A stretch of 64,000 nt of DNA from Aurantiochytrium sp. KH105 (Eukaryota > Sar > Bigyra > Thraustochytrida > Thraustochytriidae), in the NCBI GenBank assembly GCA_003116975.1, contig BGKB01000047.1, positions 248,001 to 312,000 on the forward strand. The letters run 5' to 3'. Below the pieces are notes generated by a model that was not told the DNA's origin, made no database searches, and worked only from the letters and a program-made list of their open reading frames with translations. Numbering within the stretch: position 1 is the stretch's first letter; each line of letters starts with the position of its first letter. Of the stretch, positions 1-9,484 are shown piece after piece. The translations under genes were made by a program, and so were the position numbers.

Positions 1-408
1 GCATCCTCGGGATTGCGACGGCCCGCGTTTCCTTTCTTCGCCTTCAGCCTCACGAGGCAGGCGTCCCCGTCGCGCTCGTGCTGAGCATCACATCACCTCC
101 ACCTCCATTCTCCCATCACCTCCCGTCCTTCACTTCTTCTGCGCTCCAAGTCGCCTTCACTTCACTTCACTTTCGCTTCACTTCACTTTCGCTTTCGCGG
201 ACTGCACTGCACTGCACCTGTGGCGGTCCTGCCTTGCGGCGCGTCCCGTGCGAGTCGAGGCCAAGCGGAGCAGAGCGGGAACAGGGAAAGCAGCAGGCAG
301 CTGGCGCGGCGGCGCGCGGCGGCGGCGGCGGCGGCTTCTCGCGCACGGGCGGGGCCGGCGCGCGCGCGCGCGGCGGTGCGCGGCTCGCGGCGTGGCCACC
401 CTCGCTCG
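1..408. other. Upstream region of the cardiolipin synthase gene
   Basis: No gene is supported here. The stretch from about 144 to 190 is a pyrimidine-rich direct repeat built from CTTCACTTCACTTTCG units, followed by GC-rich sequence with GGC and CG runs. The reading frame of the downstream gene stays open upstream of its first good ATG, but the extra residues are Arg/Ala-rich low complexity and lack an ATG that fits. It probably holds the 5' UTR and promoter. Confidence 0.5.
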
Positions 409-2172
409 ATGCTGGCGGCGGCGAGGGCCGCATGGTCGCGCGTGGTCTCGGTGGGGACGACCACGCGGACGGCCGCCGGGGGCGCCGTGGCCGTGCGCGG
501 CGAGACCGCCGTGCAGCAGTGGGGCGCGACGCCCGTCGTGCGCGACCTGGTGTGCGGAAACCGCGTCTCGGCCCTGCATGATGGCGCCGAGGGATTCCCC
601 GCGCTGCACGAGGCCATCGAGGCCGCGCGCGAGGAGGTCCTCTTTGAGATGTACTGGTTCGAGTCCGACAAGGCCGGCTGGGGCATTGCACGGAGACTCA
701 TCGATGCCGCCAAACGCGGCGTAGCCGTCCGCGTCGTCTACGACGGCTTTGGCTGCATGGACGCGGACAAGGGCATGTTCGAGGAAATGCGCCGCAATGG
801 CTGCGAGGTGCTCGAATTCAACCCAATTCCACCATGGCAGCGCAAGTTCCGCATCGACCGCATTTTCCGACGCGACCATCGCAAAATGATGGTGGTCGAC
901 CGCTCCGTCGCCTTTACGGGCGGCATGAACATTTGTGACTTTTGGCTGCCAAAGGAGGAAGGCGGCGACGCCTGGCGCGATGTCATCGTGCGTATTGAGG
1001 GACCCGTGGTCCCTGCCTTTGCGGGTATTTTCGAACGTTTGGTCGGTCCTCTTCGCGAGGGAAACGACGACCGCGGCGACGCGTCCCTGGACGATGAGGA
1101 CGCGGTGGGATGCTCCAAGACAATCCGTCCCACGTTTCTGCGCGCTCTCTTGGGCTGGCGTGCGGCGAACTCGGGGCATTTTCAGGAAATTCGGGACGAG
1201 CTCGCGCTCTCCGTGGACAAGGGCCGCGACTCCATGACCCGTTCGCTTCTCAAGCGCCTCAATGCGCTTCCCGACGACACGCTGATGCTGTTTCCCGTGG
1301 GCGTTCGGCAGGAAAACACGGTCAACACGGCCTCTGATGCGTGGTGGTCGGCCCAGGGCCGTCTCCGCGTTGGCCTGTTTCAAACCGCTCAGACCGAAGC
1401 TGCCGCGGAGGGCGCCGCTGCGAGCGTGACAGCGTCAGCGCCGGCGTCCGGTCCTGGGTTAAGCGAACGTCCGCCGGCTGGCTCCTTGGCGGGTTCTCTA
1501 GTCGCCTCGCCGGCGAATTCCTCTGAAGACCCAAAAGATGCGCATTTTGCGTCGTACGCCGGCCTTCGACCGCGAGACTTGTTTTTTGAACAAGTACAGA
1601 CGCGTTGGCAGAAACTAGGATCGAATGTGCAGATTATCACGAACGACGCTCTGAGCGAGCGAAATACGATTCGACGGGGGTATCTGCGCGCCATACAGAA
1701 CGCGAAGCGTCAAATCACTATTGTGAACAGCTACTTTTTGCCTTGTTCGAGCATTCGGCGCGAACTCTACCGTGCGGCGGACCGGGGCGTGGACGTTCGC
1801 ATTGTGGTGCCTGGTGAAAAGACAGACTTGCAGTCGGTTCGGCTCGCGACACACGCCATGTACGAGCGCATGCTTAGTAAGGGCATCCAGCTTTACGAGT
1901 ACATGCCTTCCGTTCTGCACAGCAAGGTTTGCATTATCGATGGCGAGGTTTCCACCGTTGGCACCTACAACTTGGACTACCGTTCCTGGTACTACAACCT
2001 TGAGATTGTGACGGTGATCCACGACAAGGGCTTTGCTACGGACCTCTTGGCGCGTATTCAGCACGACATTGATCATGCTTGCATCAAAGTGGAGCACTCG
2101 ACGTGGCTCACTCGTTCGTGGGCCAAGCGTCTGGCCGAGTCCTTCTTTTACACCTTTCGTCACCACATGTAG
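409..2172 (+). CDS. Cardiolipin synthase, bacterial (phospholipase D) type, probably mitochondrial
   Basis: The product is 587 residues and carries two HKD phospholipase D motifs: His157-x-Lys159-x4-Asp164, followed by SVAFTGGMN, and His504-x-Lys506-x4-Asp511, followed by STVGTYNLD. This two-HKD layout is that of CLS_pld enzymes, which join two phosphatidylglycerol molecules, or PG and PE, into cardiolipin. The ATG at 409 gives an N terminus rich in Ala, Arg and Ser without acidic residues (MLAAARAAWSRVVS), a likely mitochondrial presequence. Some protist lineages are known to use this bacterial-type enzyme instead of the CDP-alcohol type. An insertion of about 90 low-complexity residues separates the two halves. 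The opposite strand has long shadow frames with no homology. Another PLD-superfamily activity cannot be excluded, but the spacing and flanking motifs fit cardiolipin synthase best. Confidence 0.88.
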   Translation: MLAAARAAWSRVVSVGTTTRTAAGGAVAVRGETAVQQWGATPVVRDLVCGNRVSALHDGAEGFPALHEAIEAAREEVLFEMYWFESDKAGWGIARRLIDAAKRGVAVRVVYDGFGCMDADKGMFEEMRRNGCEVLEFNPIPPWQRKFRIDRIFRRDHRKMMVVDRSVAFTGGMNICDFWLPKEEGGDAWRDVIVRIEGPVVPAFAGIFERLVGPLREGNDDRGDASLDDEDAVGCSKTIRPTFLRALLGWRAANSGHFQEIRDELALSVDKGRDSMTRSLLKRLNALPDDTLMLFPVGVRQENTVNTASDAWWSAQGRLRVGLFQTAQTEAAAEGAAASVTASAPASGPGLSERPPAGSLAGSLVASPANSSEDPKDAHFASYAGLRPRDLFFEQVQTRWQKLGSNVQIITNDALSERNTIRRGYLRAIQNAKRQITIVNSYFLPCSSIRRELYRAADRGVDVRIVVPGEKTDLQSVRLATHAMYERMLSKGIQLYEYMPSVLHSKVCIIDGEVSTVGTYNLDYRSWYYNLEIVTVIHDKGFATDLLARIQHDIDHACIKVEHSTWLTRSWAKRLAESFFYTFRHHM

Positions 2173-2495
2173 ACGAAAATGCCTTTTGCGCGACGTGGCC
2201 CGATAGAGGCACCCATTCTGTTCTCCATGAAGGAACGCCCGTTGGCGACCCGACTTGCATTGTCAGGCGTTTGCAAGACGCGAGCAGGCCTTTTCGGCAC
2301 GTCATCTTCGACCTGGGCGCGGGGCCTCTCTCTGTCTCTTTTCCTTCTTTCTATCTCTCTCTCTTGAACGGAGAGAGACAGCCAGCAAAGCGCCTTTGTC
2401 CGGGGCTGCCTGCAGCAGGAGGCGCGCGAGCTCGCCAGGGTGGGAGCTTGCGCGTCCTCTGTGCGGACGCGCAGCGAGGCGGCAAACAAGCACAC

Positions 2496-2538
<43 letters not shown>

Positions 2539-2602
2539 AGGAAGGTCGACGGCCGCGCAAGAGATCTCTGGTGGGCTTGGTTGATTTGTGCGACAACGGC
2601 CG
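2173..2602. other. Intergenic region between the CLS gene and the next gene
   Basis: It holds a pyrimidine-rich CTCT tract (about 2325-2365), which may be 3' UTR of the upstream gene, then a perfect AAGC repeat (2499-2538). No coding sequence is visible. Confidence 0.5.
2499..2538. repeat. (AAGC)n tetranucleotide microsatellite
   Basis: About ten uninterrupted AAGC units lie roughly 65 bp upstream of the next start codon. The same unit recurs at 7958-7978, 10010-10050, 42901-42937, 54640-54657 and 59740-59760, always outside confident coding sequence. Confidence 0.9.
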
Positions 2603-3154
2603 ATGGCCTCGAACGGTGAGGGCGAGGCGGAGGCGGCGCAGGGCGCGCTCGAAGTCAAGGTCGGCGCGAGAGACCTGAAGCGCTTGCGTGGACTCCGTGT
2701 GAAAAATCACTTTTGCTCAATGATTACGGTGTCGAGAAGAGGCGATCGGGAAGGATTTAGACAGCTCGTGCCGCTGGGTGACGCGCCGCATGCGATTGAT
2801 CGGGCGCAGGATTGGTTTCGCGTGGAGCTTGACCGAATGTTGCTGTTCGAAGATGGACATCCGGCAGTCTTTGTCGTCCAAGGTGCGCAGAGTTCGCCCA
2901 TGTGGCTTCACGTGGACGCCTTTATCGAAGAGGCGCGAGCCGACTTTGGCGAGGACGTTGACGATAATGACGCGAGTAGGACGCAAGCCGACGGCCTTGG
3001 GTGGGCCAACGTCGCGCAATCTACGAGCGCAAAGCAGACATTGCATCCATCTGCGGGTCCACCATCACGATTGCAAGAAGCAGTGACGCAGGCTGTCATT
3101 CAATTGTCGACGCTGCAGGCGCTCAATCAGCGCAAGCTCAGTCTTCTTGAGTAA
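2603..3154 (+). CDS. Hypothetical protein, 183 residues
   Basis: I do not recognise this protein. The ATG at 2603 begins MASNGEGEAEAAQ. The central part (about residues 15-110) looks globular, with conserved-looking hydrophobic strands such as PAVFVVQGAQ and MWLHVDAFIEEA. An acidic linker (GEDVDDNDAS) and a C-terminal helix ending LNQRKLSLLE follow. There is no signal peptide or membrane segment. Downstream of the stop at 3154 an AAAATAAAC polyadenylation-like sequence appears near 3170. It ends tail-to-tail with the MOZART1 gene, 110 bp away. Codon use matches the neighbours, so I think it is real; function is unknown. Confidence 0.7.
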   Translation: MASNGEGEAEAAQGALEVKVGARDLKRLRGLRVKNHFCSMITVSRRGDREGFRQLVPLGDAPHAIDRAQDWFRVELDRMLLFEDGHPAVFVVQGAQSSPMWLHVDAFIEEARADFGEDVDDNDASRTQADGLGWANVAQSTSAKQTLHPSAGPPSRLQEAVTQAVIQLSTLQALNQRKLSLLE

Positions 3155-3263
3155 CATGTAACAAAAGAAAAATAAACAAAGAACAATAAGGACGCTTGAG
3201 ATGGGTTGGTGGTATACTGCACATGTTCGCGACGATGATTTCACATAAAGTGAGGGTTCTTTG

Positions 3264-3811
3264 CTAGTGGGCGTCGGTTTCCTGGCCTGCCTCGCGATGC
3301 AGACTTGCGGCTTCGCGTCGGAGTTCTTTGACTACCATTGCAAGTGCTTCGGGGTTGACGCCATTCTCGCAAAGACTGACGAGGATGGCCAGCGTCTCGC
3401 GATCGAGGCCTGTGTTGAGCAGGTTTGAGAGCTCGAGAAGCACTGCGCATTCATTGCGCATACATTATATTTCAGAAAGATGACGATGCAAGCGTGCGAA
3501 ATGAGGAGACACAACGGGTGTTTGTTCGATTGATTCATGCAAAAGTTAGTCTTCGTCGGATCACCGCGCTCTCTCGCCTCGCTAGTCATCCATCCTCCCC
3601 CTTGTTAGCTCTTGCTTGCTTGCGAGGCGAGGTTGCTCGAAAGGGGGAGAGAAAAGAGGGCGCCCGTTACCCTGTTCGGATGGCGCGCGTTGCGAGCCGC
3701 GCGGGCGCTCAGCGTCGTTGTGGCGAGTGCGGGCGTCGAAGGCAAGAGGTAGAGGCTGCAAGCGAACTCACCGTCGAGCGTCTGCTGCGCGCCGCGGAGC
3801 TTGTCAGCCAT
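3264..3811 (-). CDS. MZT1: MOZART1, mitotic-spindle organizing protein 1 (two exons)
   Basis: Exon 1 is 3811-3772 and exon 2 is 3442-3264, joined across a 329-nt intron with GTGAGT donor and AG acceptor (phase 1). The join makes a Val codon and gives a 72-residue protein, the usual MOZART1 length. The core contains [19 protein letters not shown] and [18 protein letters not shown], matching the helical MOZART1 signature (LNTGLD, NPEALxxVxKELR). MOZART1 binds the N-terminal region of gamma-tubulin complex proteins and recruits or activates gamma-tubulin ring complexes at microtubule organising centres. Without splicing, the exon 2 frame has a short unrelated start at 3461, which is rejected because the spliced form restores the conserved TLDVLLE segment. 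It is divergent from the glutathione peroxidase gene, sharing a 245-bp upstream region. Confidence 0.9.
3443..3771 (-). other. Intron of MZT1
   Basis: The intron begins GTGAGT at 3771 on the minus strand and ends with AG at 3443. It interrupts the conserved TLD|VLLE segment in phase 1. Confidence 0.85.
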
Positions 3812-4056
3812 GGCGAGTGAGAGGTGTTGTGCCACCGTTTGGAAAACGTGTTTGGTTGGGTTTCTTTCTTTCTTTCATTTTTGGCAAACTAAAAGACGCT
3901 CGCAGTTCGTGTAGTCTCTATATCTTGAGTGACGGGGCGCCACCGAGGGTCTCGGAGTTGGCGAGGGAGCGCGGCCGTCTGCCAAGTGCGCGCGACTGCC
4001 TTTGCACCGTAGATTTTGCGCGCAGGCGCAAGAGCTACTCGAAGGCGAAAGAGAAG
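3812..4056. promoter_or_regulatory. Divergent promoter region between MZT1 and GPX
   Basis: This 245-bp region separates two outward-facing start codons and so must hold both 5' UTRs and core promoters. A CTTT-rich tract (3863-3878) is visible; no defined element is recognised. Confidence 0.45.
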
Positions 4057-4686
4057 ATGAGGACCTCAACAAGCGGCATCTGCGTGATCTTTTCTGCGCT
4101 CGTGACACTGGTAAGCGTCACAAAGGCATTGGCGTCACCCGAAACGCTCTTCAAAGTGCAGGGCGCCAAGCTCTTGGAAACTGGCGCCGAGGTAGACTTT
4201 TCAAAACTTGCCAAAGATGACAAGGTCAAAGGCTTTCTCATTGCAAATGTGGCATCCATGTGCGGATACACGGAGAGCGGGTATCAGGATCTTCGCGAGA
4301 TTGCATCGCGATACGACCCGAACATTGTTGTTCTCGGTGCACCGTGCGCGCAATTCGGAAACCAAGAGTACGCCCAAGGAGATCGTATTTTGGCGTTCGC
4401 AGAGTCGAAAGGAGCCAACTTTCCGCTGCTCGAGCGCCAGGATGTGAATGGCGACAGCGCTAGCGAGCTCTTTACTTTTCTCAAGGCGGAGTCGTGCAAG
4501 CTCGAAGGTGCTGACAAAGATTGTGGGGATGTGCGGTGGAACTTTGAGTTCTTTCTTGTCGACGCCGGCACTGGCAAGCTCGTCAAGCGCTGGCGCACTG
4601 GCACCCGTCTCCTCGCGCCAGAAGTTCTGCAGGTTTTAGACGCCACTATCTCTTCCGCAAAGGCGGAGAGAACCAAGGAGCTTTGA
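4057..4686 (+). CDS. Glutathione peroxidase-like thiol peroxidase, secretory
   Basis: The 209-residue product begins with a signal peptide (basic start, hydrophobic ICVIFSALVTLVSV, small residues near Ala23-Ser25), suggesting ER or extracellular location. The family tetrad is present: Cys69 in NVASMCGYT, Gln99 in PCAQFGNQE, and Trp161-Asn162 in WNFEFFLVD. The peroxidatic residue is Cys (TGC), not selenocysteine (TGA). Enzymes of this type reduce hydrogen or lipid peroxides, often using thioredoxin. I chose the ATG at 4057 because it gives the signal peptide; the frame is open upstream but reads low-complexity Arg-rich sequence. Length is normal for the family plus a signal peptide. Confidence 0.9.
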   Translation: MRTSTSGICVIFSALVTLVSVTKALASPETLFKVQGAKLLETGAEVDFSKLAKDDKVKGFLIANVASMCGYTESGYQDLREIASRYDPNIVVLGAPCAQFGNQEYAQGDRILAFAESKGANFPLLERQDVNGDSASELFTFLKAESCKLEGADKDCGDVRWNFEFFLVDAGTGKLVKRWRTGTRLLAPEVLQVLDATISSAKAERTKEL

Positions 4687-5190
4687 GTGATAGCGCTGGC
4701 GCCAATAATGCGTAAAGAATATGCAACGACCAGTTGTCGCTTTCAGTGTAGCAATATTTTCTTGCACTCTCTGGTGTATCTTGCTTCTTTTGCCTTCAAA
4801 CATGATTGACTAGAATGTCCGCTTTGTTGCTGCTGGTTGCAAACACCGAGCGTCGCTGTTCCGCATGTCTCTTGTTTTTATTTGAAATACGCAAGCACAA
4901 GTCAAGACAAGGTTGCCTGAATTCCATTGCACAAGCAATGCATCAAGAGGTCTAAAGCTGGCTGCATCATGTAAGATCTGCCTTTCCCTTTTCTTCCTTG
5001 CTCACAAGCGATAATTTCAAGATCATCCGACCCATACTCTTTAGCCTTGATGCATTTGGACAAAAGCGAATGGCGTGGCACTTGACATTTCTTCCTTGTT
5101 CAATTCACCACAACCCTTTTCGCTGCAAGAAAACAAGAGACGCAAGCGCTGTAAAGCCATTACTCGGCGGCGGAAGTCAACTGACAATAA
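4687..5190. other. Intergenic region after GPX
   Basis: This is less GC-rich than its surroundings, with no supported gene and no clear repeat. It should contain the GPX 3' UTR and, if the next feature is real, its promoter. Confidence 0.5.
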
Positions 5191-5632
5191 ATGGGCGCTT
5201 CACAAGCGATCAAGGTGAGTCTCCTACTTCTTCCCGCCTTGGCGGCTTGTTTGGAAGGTGTCCGCCCGTGGAAATGAGAACCTTGCGATGGCATCATGAC
5301 CTGTTTTGCAGCCGGTGATCAACTGCTGCTACAGCTGCGGCTGCATCTGCTGTTGCTACTACTGCAGCCGCTGCTACCACTGTCACTGTCGGGAAGGAGG
5401 CTCCCACGCCTGTTTGCAACAACTGTGCACGACTTCGCAGCGCTGCACCTGCGATCCCCACTCATTCTCATCTGCACTGCAGATGCGGTTTGCCTCATCC
5501 CCTCGTTTGCCTCCTTCCACCTTGTTCCTCCCTCCCCCTTTGCACGCCACGCCTGCCGCTGTCGATCGGTCCATGGAGCGAGTCTTTTGTGTCCCGGCTG
5601 GGACTCTGCGGTTTTCTCGGTTCATGCCGTGA
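5191..5632 (+). CDS. Candidate cysteine-rich small protein with possible lipid anchor (two exons)
   Basis: An ATG at 5191 opens MGASQAIK, followed directly by a GTGAGT donor (5215). A TTTTGCAG acceptor ends at 5311, and exon 2 runs in phase 0 from 5312 to the stop at 5632, giving 114 residues. The first 55 residues contain 15 cysteines, including the runs NCCYSCGCICCCYYC and CYHCHC. A Gly at position 2 and adjacent Cys clusters are the pattern of N-myristoylated and palmitoylated proteins, but this is inference only. The Cys-rich part comes from CTG/TGC-biased, repeat-like DNA, so the frame could be a microsatellite artefact. The C-terminal half is Pro/Ser-rich and may be wrong if another intron exists. 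I do not recognise a family. Confidence 0.4.
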
Positions 5633-5658
5633 TCTGCTGCAATCCGGGCTGAGGCTGG

Positions 5659-5711
5659 AGCAGCAGCAGCTGCAGCAGCAGCAGCAGCAGTAGCAGTGCA
5701 GCTGCAGCAGC
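5659..5711. repeat. Imperfect CAG/CTG repeat
   Basis: It is an interrupted (CAG)n tract with internal CTGCAG palindromes, just downstream of the candidate cysteine-rich gene. Confidence 0.85.
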
Positions 5712-5912
5712 CAGGCGCAGGGCAAGACCGACTACGGACCAGAATTTCCCGCGCCAGGAACATTGACCGGGCGAGCTCGGGCATGGTCGGTTCGCCGCGG
5801 CGAATTGCCGGGCCGCCCGGCTGCCCCACCGCCCGACCGAACCCCGACAGAAACGCAGCCTCGCGCTTTGTCGCTGGCAGCTAGCTGCCCTGCCGCAACG
5901 AAATCGTATCAG

Positions 5913-6368
5913 CTAGGTCGCATCTGCGGCGCCGCGCGACGTCCGCGAGGAATCCGCGGACTCCATGTTCGTGTCGCTCCGAGCCGTCTTGCCGCGTCCG
6001 CGCGGTCGCACTTGCGCCGTAGCAAGCGGCAACAGAGGCAGCAGTTTCTGCGCACGAATCTGGCACCGCGCAGGCGCACCGTAAAGGGGAAAGATACGCT
6101 TGTCGACGCGCTGCAGGACCTGGTCCACGAGGTCCTCCTTGCAGAAGCGCTTTCCGTGGCACTCTTTATTGGTCTGCTCGTGTTGGCGGACACGCTCGCT
6201 CGCGCGCTCGGCCGCGGCAGCGGTGGCGGCAGGAATGGCGCGAGGGGACTCGCGCCATTCCTGTTTCGACTTGCACGCACGCACGCGCTCGTCCCGACGA
6301 GCTCCAAGCGCGCGCAGGTGCTCGCCGTGCTTCTGCGGAAGAATGGTCCCGCGCGCGCAGTGTGGCAT
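5913..6368 (-). CDS. Candidate hypothetical basic protein
   Basis: The frame from the ATG at 6368 encodes 151 residues. The central part reads like real protein with strong third-position G/C and balanced charge: ERVRQHEQTNKECHGKRFC followed by KEDLVDQVLQRVDKRIFPL. The C-terminal 50 residues are low complexity and may be intron read-through. An upstream TTG extends the frame but no earlier ATG is available. There is no recognised domain; the Cys spacing does not match a CHCH protein. The plus strand across the same interval is also open, so coding strand is not certain. Confidence 0.4.
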   Translation of the reverse strand: MPHCARGTILPQKHGEHLRALGARRDERVRACKSKQEWRESPRAIPAATAAAAERASERVRQHEQTNKECHGKRFCKEDLVDQVLQRVDKRIFPLYGAPARCQIRAQKLLPLLPLATAQVRPRGRGKTARSDTNMESADSSRTSRGAADAT

Positions 6369-6548
6369 ACGCCCGGCGTACGCCACTGCGCGCTGCAGCA
6401 AGGCAGCTTAGCTAGCGAGCTAGCTCGCCAAGCTAGCTAGCTACCCAGCTGCCGCGCCTTCGCTCCACTTCGCCTCGCTCTCGGGCCTCGCCTCGCGGCT
6501 CTGCGTTCTATCTCTGCCTCCGCCGTGCTCGCTCTGCGTCGCTGCAGC

Positions 6549-6640
6549 GTGTCTTGTCTTGTCTTGTCTTGTCTTGTCTTGTCTTGTCTTGTCTTGTCTT
6601 GTCTTGTCTTGTTTTGTCTCGTCTTGGCTCGTCTCGTCGT
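6549..6640. repeat. (TGTCT)n pentanucleotide array
   Basis: Perfect GTCTT/TGTCT units run from 6549 to about 6612 and degenerate into GTCTC and GTCGT variants by 6640. The same pentamer, on the other strand, fills part of the coproporphyrinogen oxidase intron. Confidence 0.95.
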
Positions 6641-8275
6641 GGCTTTGCGATATGCGGCATTTCAGACCAGGCATCCCGGCACGTCCGCCGCCGAGCCGCT
6701 CGCCGCTACGCCAGGTGTCGCGCGGGCCCGCGCCTGGGTGGCGCCTCCGTCAGCCGATCGGCACGGACCCTCGGCCGCGGGCGCGGAAGGGCGGGCCCGC
6801 GCTCCAGCATCGATCGATCATCACGCCTCGGGCCCCAGCCGCCGCCCCCGCCCCCGCCCGCGGCCCGCTTCTCCCGCGGACGCGCCGCCAATCCCGCGCG
6901 CCCCTGCTTATCCCCCGTCGCGGCGCCGCTCTCCGCCGCCGCCGCCATTTCACCGCCGCCGCTCCCCGCAGCGCGGCCCGCACCCGCTGTGGCCGGACAG
7001 ACCCTCGCCCCGCAGCAAGGGACGCTGCGGGGTATCCTCCGCCTCGTGGTAGTATCCGCCTTTCCTTCCTTTTCCCTTTTGCCTCCCTCTTTGCCTTTCT
7101 CGCGCCCGCCGCGGCGGCCGGGCCTGACCTGACCTGGCGCGCTCGATCCTCGCGCGCCAGCCCGCCCGCGCGAGGCGTCCGCAGCCGCGATCGGACGAGG
7201 CGCGCGCCGACGGCCGAGCCAGCCAGGTGGCTAGGCGCGGAGCGGGGAGGGGGGGAGGAGGAAGCGCGGGGCGGGATCGGACGGGACCGCGAAGCCGCGG
7301 TGCGGGCTTGTGGGAGGAGGCCGCACGATGAGGCGCAAGTGGAAGAAGCCGCCACTCAGTTGCGCCGGCCGCCTGCCAGGCCAAAAGAAAGAAAAAAAGA
7401 AAGAAAAAAGGAAAGAAAGGAAACAAGAGCAGCCAGGATGGCGAGGCCAAGCGGCAGCGGCAGCAGCAGCGGCAGCAGCAGCTTCCGCTGGCTGAAGAAA
7501 CTTCGATCAGCCCCGAGCACGCAGCGACGGGGCTTGCTCCCTTTGTTTCCACCCGTCTGCCGCACGCACGCGCGCTCGCGTGTTGCTTGTTTTCATTTCT
7601 CCTGACCCTGTTCCTCGTTTTTATTTCATTGTTCTTCTTCTTGATTTGAAGTCCTTGCTCTTTGGCGGATGTCTTGCAGGCTTTACTTGCAGCGCATCCC
7701 GGGTTTCCCGCGCGAAAAGTCCTTCCTTCCTTTCGTCCCTTCTGCAGCTGCTGCTGCGTCTGCCGCAACGCGATCGGCCAACTCGAAGAAGAAGAAGAAG
7801 TAGTCGAAGAAGAAAAAGTCCAACAAGAGCAAGATGTCGTTCGCGTACGCATACGTACGCGGCAACCGACCCGCTCTGGTCCTTTCGCGCAACACGAGCA
7901 ACCATCCCGCCCGCCTACAATGCCAGGTCCAAACCCCGACAACCCATACCGCAAGCAAGCAAGCAAGCAAGCAACCCGCCAGGCCCTTTCCCTGGCCGCC
8001 CAAGACCACCGTGGAGCTGAGGCAGCGGTCTCGCTCAGGGCTGGCGGCGCAGCTCAGGGGGTCCTTGCGGAGTTAGCCTCGCTCGATCCACGATTGAAGT
8101 CGCGCGACCGAGATTTCGGAGCGTGTCATGCCTTTCCTTTCCTTTCCTTTGCTTTGCTTTGCTTTCCCTTCTCGCGCGCGGATTTTCACGGCCAACGAAC
8201 CAGCACTGCACGGCCAGGACGGCGAAGTCGCGGGCTCCTTTCTTCCGCGCCGGCACCCTGGGAACGGCCCGGGTG

Positions 8276-8357
8276 TTGCTCTGCTCTGCTCTGCTCTGCT
8301 CTGCTCTGCTCGAGAGGAGAGGAGAGGAGAGGAGAGGAGTGAAGAGGAGAGGAGAGG
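8276..8357. repeat. Back-to-back (TGCTC)n and (GGAGA)n pentanucleotide arrays
   Basis: Seven CTGCT-type units (8276-8311) pass directly into nine GAGGA-type units (8312-8357), creating a sharp switch from pyrimidine-rich to purine-rich on the plus strand. Confidence 0.9.
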
Positions 8358-8418
8358 GCGGCCGCCGCGCTCGGCAAGCTCCGCTCCGCTCGCGTGACGA
8401 GCGAAAGATAGCTCGGAC

Positions 8419-8446
8419 CGCGTGTCGTGTCGTGTCGTGTCGTGTT
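8419..8446. repeat. (GTGTC)n pentanucleotide array
   Basis: About five GTGTC units lie here. A CTTTG array follows at 8549-8573 and resembles those at 8150-8165 and 59201-59250. Confidence 0.9.
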
Positions 8447-9220
8447 GAGGCCGCACCGCGAAAGCAAACAAAAGCAAGCACTACGCTCCGGTGCACAAAT
8501 CGTTTTTCGCGCACGGAAACGTACGTACGTACCAGCAAGCTTCGAGCTTCGCTTTGCTTTGCTTTGCTTTGTTTTACTTGCCAAAAAGGTCTTGTCTTGC
8601 CCTGCAGCTCGCCAAGATCGGTCAACGATGCCAGCCAGGGGCGAAGGCGTCCTTGGGCGAAGGCGTCTTCCTCGGCCTCGTTCATTCGTTGCTCACTGTC
8701 AGTTCGATCCATTCGGTCGGTCGAATCGGAGGAGCTGGAGTAGCAGCAGTATACACGGCTTCTTCAGCAGTGCGCGCCGTCAGACATTACATCATCATCA
8801 TCCATCGCTCGATCGATGGATCGAAGTCAACCTGAAATCGCCATGCCTCGCAAGCAAGCAAGCACGCGCCATAGCCACCCTGTCCGCGCCTCTGGCTCGA
8901 GTCTACTTTCTCCCTAGGCTCGCGGTCGATCGTCTTCGTGGCGTCTTGCTCACTCTTGCACGGCCTCGGCAGGGCAGGTTCCCACCTTTCAGACCCGACA
9001 CCGCATGTCGTCAAGAATTTTGACCTAAACCCAAGCCAGGCCAACTAACTAACTGGCAAGCCAAGCCAAGCCAGGGAGACCGGAAGAGGCTCGGCTCGGC
9101 TCGGCGAGGCGTCTTGATGATGAAGCACCGCGGCTTGCCTTTGCTTGGCCTCGTCCCAGCCGCCACCGCGCGCCCGATTTTCCTCACGCGCCGCCTCCGT
9201 TTTCCCTCTCCCCCTCGTTC

Positions 9221-9295
9221 CAAGAAAAGAAAGCAAGAAAGAAAGCAACAAAGAAGGAAAGAAAGAAAGAAAGAAAGAAAGGAAGAAAGAAAGAG
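9221..9295. repeat. (AAAG)n purine tract
   Basis: A 75-bp A/G-rich tract consists mainly of GAAA units. Confidence 0.9.
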
Positions 9296-9445
9296 GCCGC
9301 TTTTTTCTCCTGTCATGAGCAGTGCAGCTGCCTTGCCTGCCTGTAAGCCTAGCCAGAGCGCAGCTGCGTGCAGCGCCCAGCAGTCGCTCGCTTCCTGCCA
9401 GCCGTCCCTTCTTCCTCCGCCGCGCGTACGCGGCGCGCTTCCAGC

Positions 9446-9484
9446 TCCTCCCCTCCCTCCCTCCCTCCCTCCCTCCCTCCTCCC
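9446..9484. repeat. (CTCC)n microsatellite
   Basis: About nine perfect CTCC units form an all-pyrimidine run. Confidence 0.9.

Noticed and set aside
178-1383. 401-codon minus-strand frame opposite the cardiolipin synthase gene
   Set aside because: It mirrors the third-position G/C bias of the plus-strand gene, has a non-ATG start and no domain.
6525-7605. Overlapping plus-strand frames of SCLVL-type repeats
   Set aside because: They are translations of the TGTCT pentamer array and GC-rich flank, open in all three frames because the unit is 5 bp.
8035-8743. Frames through the pentamer arrays around 8.1-8.7 kb
   Set aside because: Open only because of stop-free repeats; protein is pure repeat except a possible short exon noted in the region entry.
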